Source: Sporosarcina ureae (GTDB lineage: Bacteria; Bacillota; Bacilli; Bacillales_A; Planococcaceae). Taken from it: 64,000 nucleotides of DNA. Both the position numbers and the translations under genes were made by a program. Below the pieces are notes generated by a model that saw nothing but the letters and a program-made list of their open reading frames with translations, was not told the origin of the DNA and did not search any database. Positions 61,840 through 64,000 of this stretch are shown one piece after another. Within the stretch, counting starts at the first letter, position 1, and the number at the start of each line of letters is the position of its first letter. The stretch spans positions 186,001 to 250,000 of the forward strand of contig NZ_CP015207.1 of NCBI RefSeq assembly GCF_002101375.1, in the 5' to 3' direction.

Positions 61840-62892
61840 ATGAATAAGAAACGTTTATCTTGGGTAGATGTCACCAAAGGTTTTTTAATGATTCTTGTGG
61901 TCATTGGACATTATCCTGGACAGTTGGATTTTCCACTTGTTAAGTATATCTACTGGTTTCATATGCCGGCCTTCTTCATTTTAAGCGGATTATTTTTTAA
62001 GCCCGTAGTGGAAAAAGGCTTACTAAAACTCTCGATTCAAAAACGGTTTATGCAGTTAATTGTCCCCTATTTGTTTTTCTTAGTAAGCATTACACTGATT
62101 CGTTATGGGATAGAGATTGGTTCGGGGAATTCCGACTTATCATGGTATTTACATGAGATGTGGACACTTGTTGTCGGCGGACGTTTTGCACGTGGGGCTT
62201 ATGGTGTATTTTGGTTTGTTACTACCCTATTCTTTACGTATTTGTTTTTCTTATGGATGACTAAAAACTTTAGCCGTACGAAACAACTGATTATTTTAGC
62301 TGTTTTTTATAGTATCGCCCACTTTGAAAGCCTGTTCGCGATGCGTGTCATTGGTGGTGCTCCATCTACTGCGGCGCAAACGATCCCGATGATTTGGAAC
62401 ATCGATGTCGCACTTATGGCAGTCGTCTATTTCTCAATCGGATATTATCTGAAGAGTTTTTGGATGAACATTCCGAAAAAATGGTTACTCGCAGGATTGC
62501 TCGTTAGTATAACGGCTATAACTCTTGATCATTATCATGTCATTGACTATCACTTGAGTATGAAATTTTTACGCTATGACCATTTCTTCTTAGACTTGAT
62601 CATCCCGCTTTCTTTCACATTGGTGTTAGTTGGTGTGTTCCAACTCATAGCAGCTAAATTATCGTTGAATTGGCTACAAAAAATTGAAAAGCATTCCTTA
62701 ACCATTATGTATTTACATATCTTCACGGATATTTTATTAAATGATTACTTTACGTATGGTATTGTGGGGTTCACCGCATTCGGTATATTCATTCCCATCT
62801 TCATTTCGATCATCATACACAAATTTCTGCCGCACGGAAAGCTATTCCTTGGTGGATTTTCACAGAAAAAGACCACGCAAATCGCGCAATAA
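61840..62892 (+). CDS. membrane acyltransferase, acyltransferase-3 family
   Basis: The protein is 350 residues from the ATG at 61840, which follows GAGGAGCTTGATT; a five-residue longer form is less likely. About ten membrane helices are seen. The family start WVDVTKGFLMILVVIGH has the conserved catalytic-type histidine, and FWFVTTLFFTYLFFLWM and YLHIFTDILLNDYFTYG follow. Such proteins O-acetylate surface polysaccharides or peptidoglycan. No glycan cluster is adjacent, so the acceptor is unknown. Confidence 0.9.
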   Translation: MNKKRLSWVDVTKGFLMILVVIGHYPGQLDFPLVKYIYWFHMPAFFILSGLFFKPVVEKGLLKLSIQKRFMQLIVPYLFFLVSITLIRYGIEIGSGNSDLSWYLHEMWTLVVGGRFARGAYGVFWFVTTLFFTYLFFLWMTKNFSRTKQLIILAVFYSIAHFESLFAMRVIGGAPSTAAQTIPMIWNIDVALMAVVYFSIGYYLKSFWMNIPKKWLLAGLLVSITAITLDHYHVIDYHLSMKFLRYDHFFLDLIIPLSFTLVLVGVFQLIAAKLSLNWLQKIEKHSLTIMYLHIFTDILLNDYFTYGIVGFTAFGIFIPIFISIIIHKFLPHGKLFLGGFSQKKTTQIAQ

Positions 62893-62965
62893 AAAAGTAC
62901 CTGTACACGAAACTTTCATGAATCGTTTCACATTCATGTCGGTTTTGTAGTACAGGTATTTTTTC
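62890..62965. terminator. long hairpin terminator between convergent genes
   Basis: AAAAAAGTACCTGTAC pairs with GTACAGGTATTTTTT; an inner ATTCATG/CATGAAT arm is also present. It serves the acyltransferase and the downstream minus-strand gene. Confidence 0.85.
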
Positions 62966-62980
62966 GCATTCTACTTCAAG

Positions 62981-63427
62981 TTATTCCGACTTTTGTATTT
63001 TCAAACCTTCAATGCTATGTATGATTTCTTTGTAGTGGTCGGAACGGATTGAAAAACTGCTAAATTCTTCATGTGTCGTGCAGGAAAACCAAGCAAAGTT
63101 ATTCTTCATAAAGGTTAGATCTTCAGGTAAATCAGGTGCCACCCAGTCGTACAACGTATGCGCGTGGTATTTTAATAACTTGCATGTTTTGTCGTTTGAT
63201 TCTACAACAAAAACAGTTGCAGCTGGACCTTTTGTTATGGTATTGGCCCACTCTTTTGTTTTATAAGTTTCCAACGTGTACGGTTTGAATTGCTCCAATA
63301 TATCTTGATTATAGGTCAGTTCTTTCCGTGTGATGAAATAAAATGTATCCGAATGATCGCATAGCGTGTTGATCAGTTTTCTATAGATTTCTTCTGAAGG
63401 GTTTTCCGTTATATCCCAGTACTCCAT
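62981..63427 (-). CDS. hypothetical protein, 148 residues
   Basis: The ATG is preceded by AGAGGTAGGGAG. No signal peptide or membrane helix is present. It is a mixed alpha/beta, aromatic-rich sequence (FYFITRKELTYNQDILEQFKP, YHAHTLYDWVAPDLPEDLTFMKNNFAWFSCTTHEEF). I recall similar proteins labelled 'stage III sporulation protein AH' in some Bacillus records, but it has none of the features of SpoIIIAH, so I leave the function open. The small DUF3953 gene lies 39 bp upstream on the same strand. Confidence 0.8.
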   Translation of the reverse strand: MEYWDITENPSEEIYRKLINTLCDHSDTFYFITRKELTYNQDILEQFKPYTLETYKTKEWANTITKGPAATVFVVESNDKTCKLLKYHAHTLYDWVAPDLPEDLTFMKNNFAWFSCTTHEEFSSFSIRSDHYKEIIHSIEGLKIQKSE

Positions 63428-63466
63428 CTCCCTACCTCTTTTCCTGTAGAATACTCCATACGTCTA

Positions 63467-63712
63467 TTACCTTAATAAGATGTTCATGTTTATGAATATG
63501 CTAAATGTTGCTACACAGAAAAGAAATATCGCCAAGCCTTTTCTTTTTTCTTTCAATTGACGGACTCCTAAGAGTAAAAGCATCACACCCAAAAGAATCT
63601 GCATATAAGGTAATGTGACATTTTCACCTGTTAGTAAACTATAACTGGATACAGAAGCTACTATGATTCCTAATATAGCAATTAGAATATTTATTATGTC
63701 AAAGGCCTCCAT
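63467..63712 (-). CDS. DUF3953-type small membrane protein
   Basis: The protein is 81 residues with three hydrophobic segments (IINILIAILGIIVASVSSYSLL, ILLGVMLLLLGVRQL, AIFLFCVATFSIFINMNILL). The basic loop LKEKRKGL fits a DUF3953 protein. No Shine-Dalgarno is visible before the ATG, so translation may be weak or the start different. It is likely cotranscribed with the 148-residue gene downstream. Confidence 0.72.
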   Translation of the reverse strand: MEAFDIINILIAILGIIVASVSSYSLLTGENVTLPYMQILLGVMLLLLGVRQLKEKRKGLAIFLFCVATFSIFINMNILLR

Positions 63713-63923
63713 GTAAGAAATAAGTCTATTACAATATTTCTTTATCGTTTCAATTCTTTCTTACTTTACATACGAATGAATGTTTTAAAGGTTTCATACC
63801 ATCACTTACTAGTTCGATTGGTGATTTTTTGTGTTGAGATAAAAGTTCAATTATTATCCTAGCTCTAAATAGTAAGTACATCTATATCAAACACGCAGTA
63901 TCTTCCTTAACTCAATCGAAAAA

Positions 63924-63983
63924 GCACCTGTATAAGAATGTTCATGAATGACTACGCACACATGACCCTTTCTCACACAGGTA
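63924..63983 (-). terminator. long hairpin at the right edge
   Basis: ACCTGTATAAGAATGTTCATG pairs imperfectly with CATGACCCTTTCTCACACAGGT; the left A-tract is a U-tract on the minus strand. It should end a gene beyond the window. Confidence 0.6.
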
Positions 63984-64000
63984 CTCAGTATTCTTCACTT

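Noticed and set aside
62981-63427. Label as sporulation protein SpoIIIAH
   Set aside because: No membrane helix and no SpoIIIAH features; function left open.

Overview
This window looks like chromosomal DNA of an endospore-forming, low-to-moderate G+C member of the Bacillales. A Planococcaceae genus such as Sporosarcina is the best guess. That guess is inferred from family resemblance and gene order, not from any search. Supporting signs are an alpha/beta-type small acid-soluble spore protein (58.8 kb), a YhcN/YlaJ-type lipoprotein, strong Shine-Dalgarno sequences with frequent GTG/TTG starts, and Bacillus-type neighbourhoods (thyA-folA, ypmR-ypmS-msrA-msrB-yozE, ypjP, ypiP-brxA, odhA-odhB, yvgK-modABC-like). 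No rRNA, tRNA, CRISPR array, insertion sequence or prophage was seen.

Layout. (1) 0-7.1 kb: a plus-strand catabolic operon with two acyl-CoA dehydrogenases (the first cut by the window edge), an aldehyde dehydrogenase, a 14-helix-type MFS transporter and both ETF subunits. (2) 7.2-10.6 kb: an unrecognised 663-residue protein ending in an XRE-type helix-turn-helix, a 1-kb gene-free stretch, and a small protein with two ribbon-helix-helix-like halves. (3) 10.7-18.9 kb: type 2 IPP isomerase, a molybdate ABC transporter with a divergent one-component regulator, an AI-2E family permease, an LCP protein and an MFS permease. (4) 19-25 kb: ABC-F ATPase, a replication terminator protein (Rtp) homologue, a lipoprotein, cold-shock protein, DUF1033, and the XpaC/TelA pair. 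(5) 25.4-42.7 kb: mostly minus-strand housekeeping genes. (6) 43-64 kb: mixed-strand genes including spore and envelope lipoproteins, a biotin cluster under a BirA box, gamma-glutamyltransferase, a YhgE/Pip protein, a Lon-like protease and an acyltransferase.

The most interesting signal is that the window appears to hold the chromosome replication terminus. At 20.8-21.2 kb lies a convincing Rtp homologue. Upstream of it is a 31-bp Ter-like site on the minus strand, plus an opposing, partly matching site over its extended -10 promoter. Two further copies of the 31-bp site lie in the opposite orientation in the 1-kb gap at 9.4 and 9.7 kb. A dif-like XerC/XerD site lies at 10165-10192. Gene strand switches at the same place: all genes left of 9.2 kb are plus, and the next 9 kb are almost all minus. 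This fits a two-sided fork trap, but it is an inference from sequence alone.

Other notable structure: three 140-bp copies of an intergenic element built from seven CGCTCAT/CGCTCTAT motifs at 20-21-bp spacing, all between convergent genes; a tandem pair of 109-bp hairpin elements with three compensatory stem changes; a perfect 13-bp inverted repeat in the modA/regulator divergent region; a structured cold-shock leader; and two probable very small genes.
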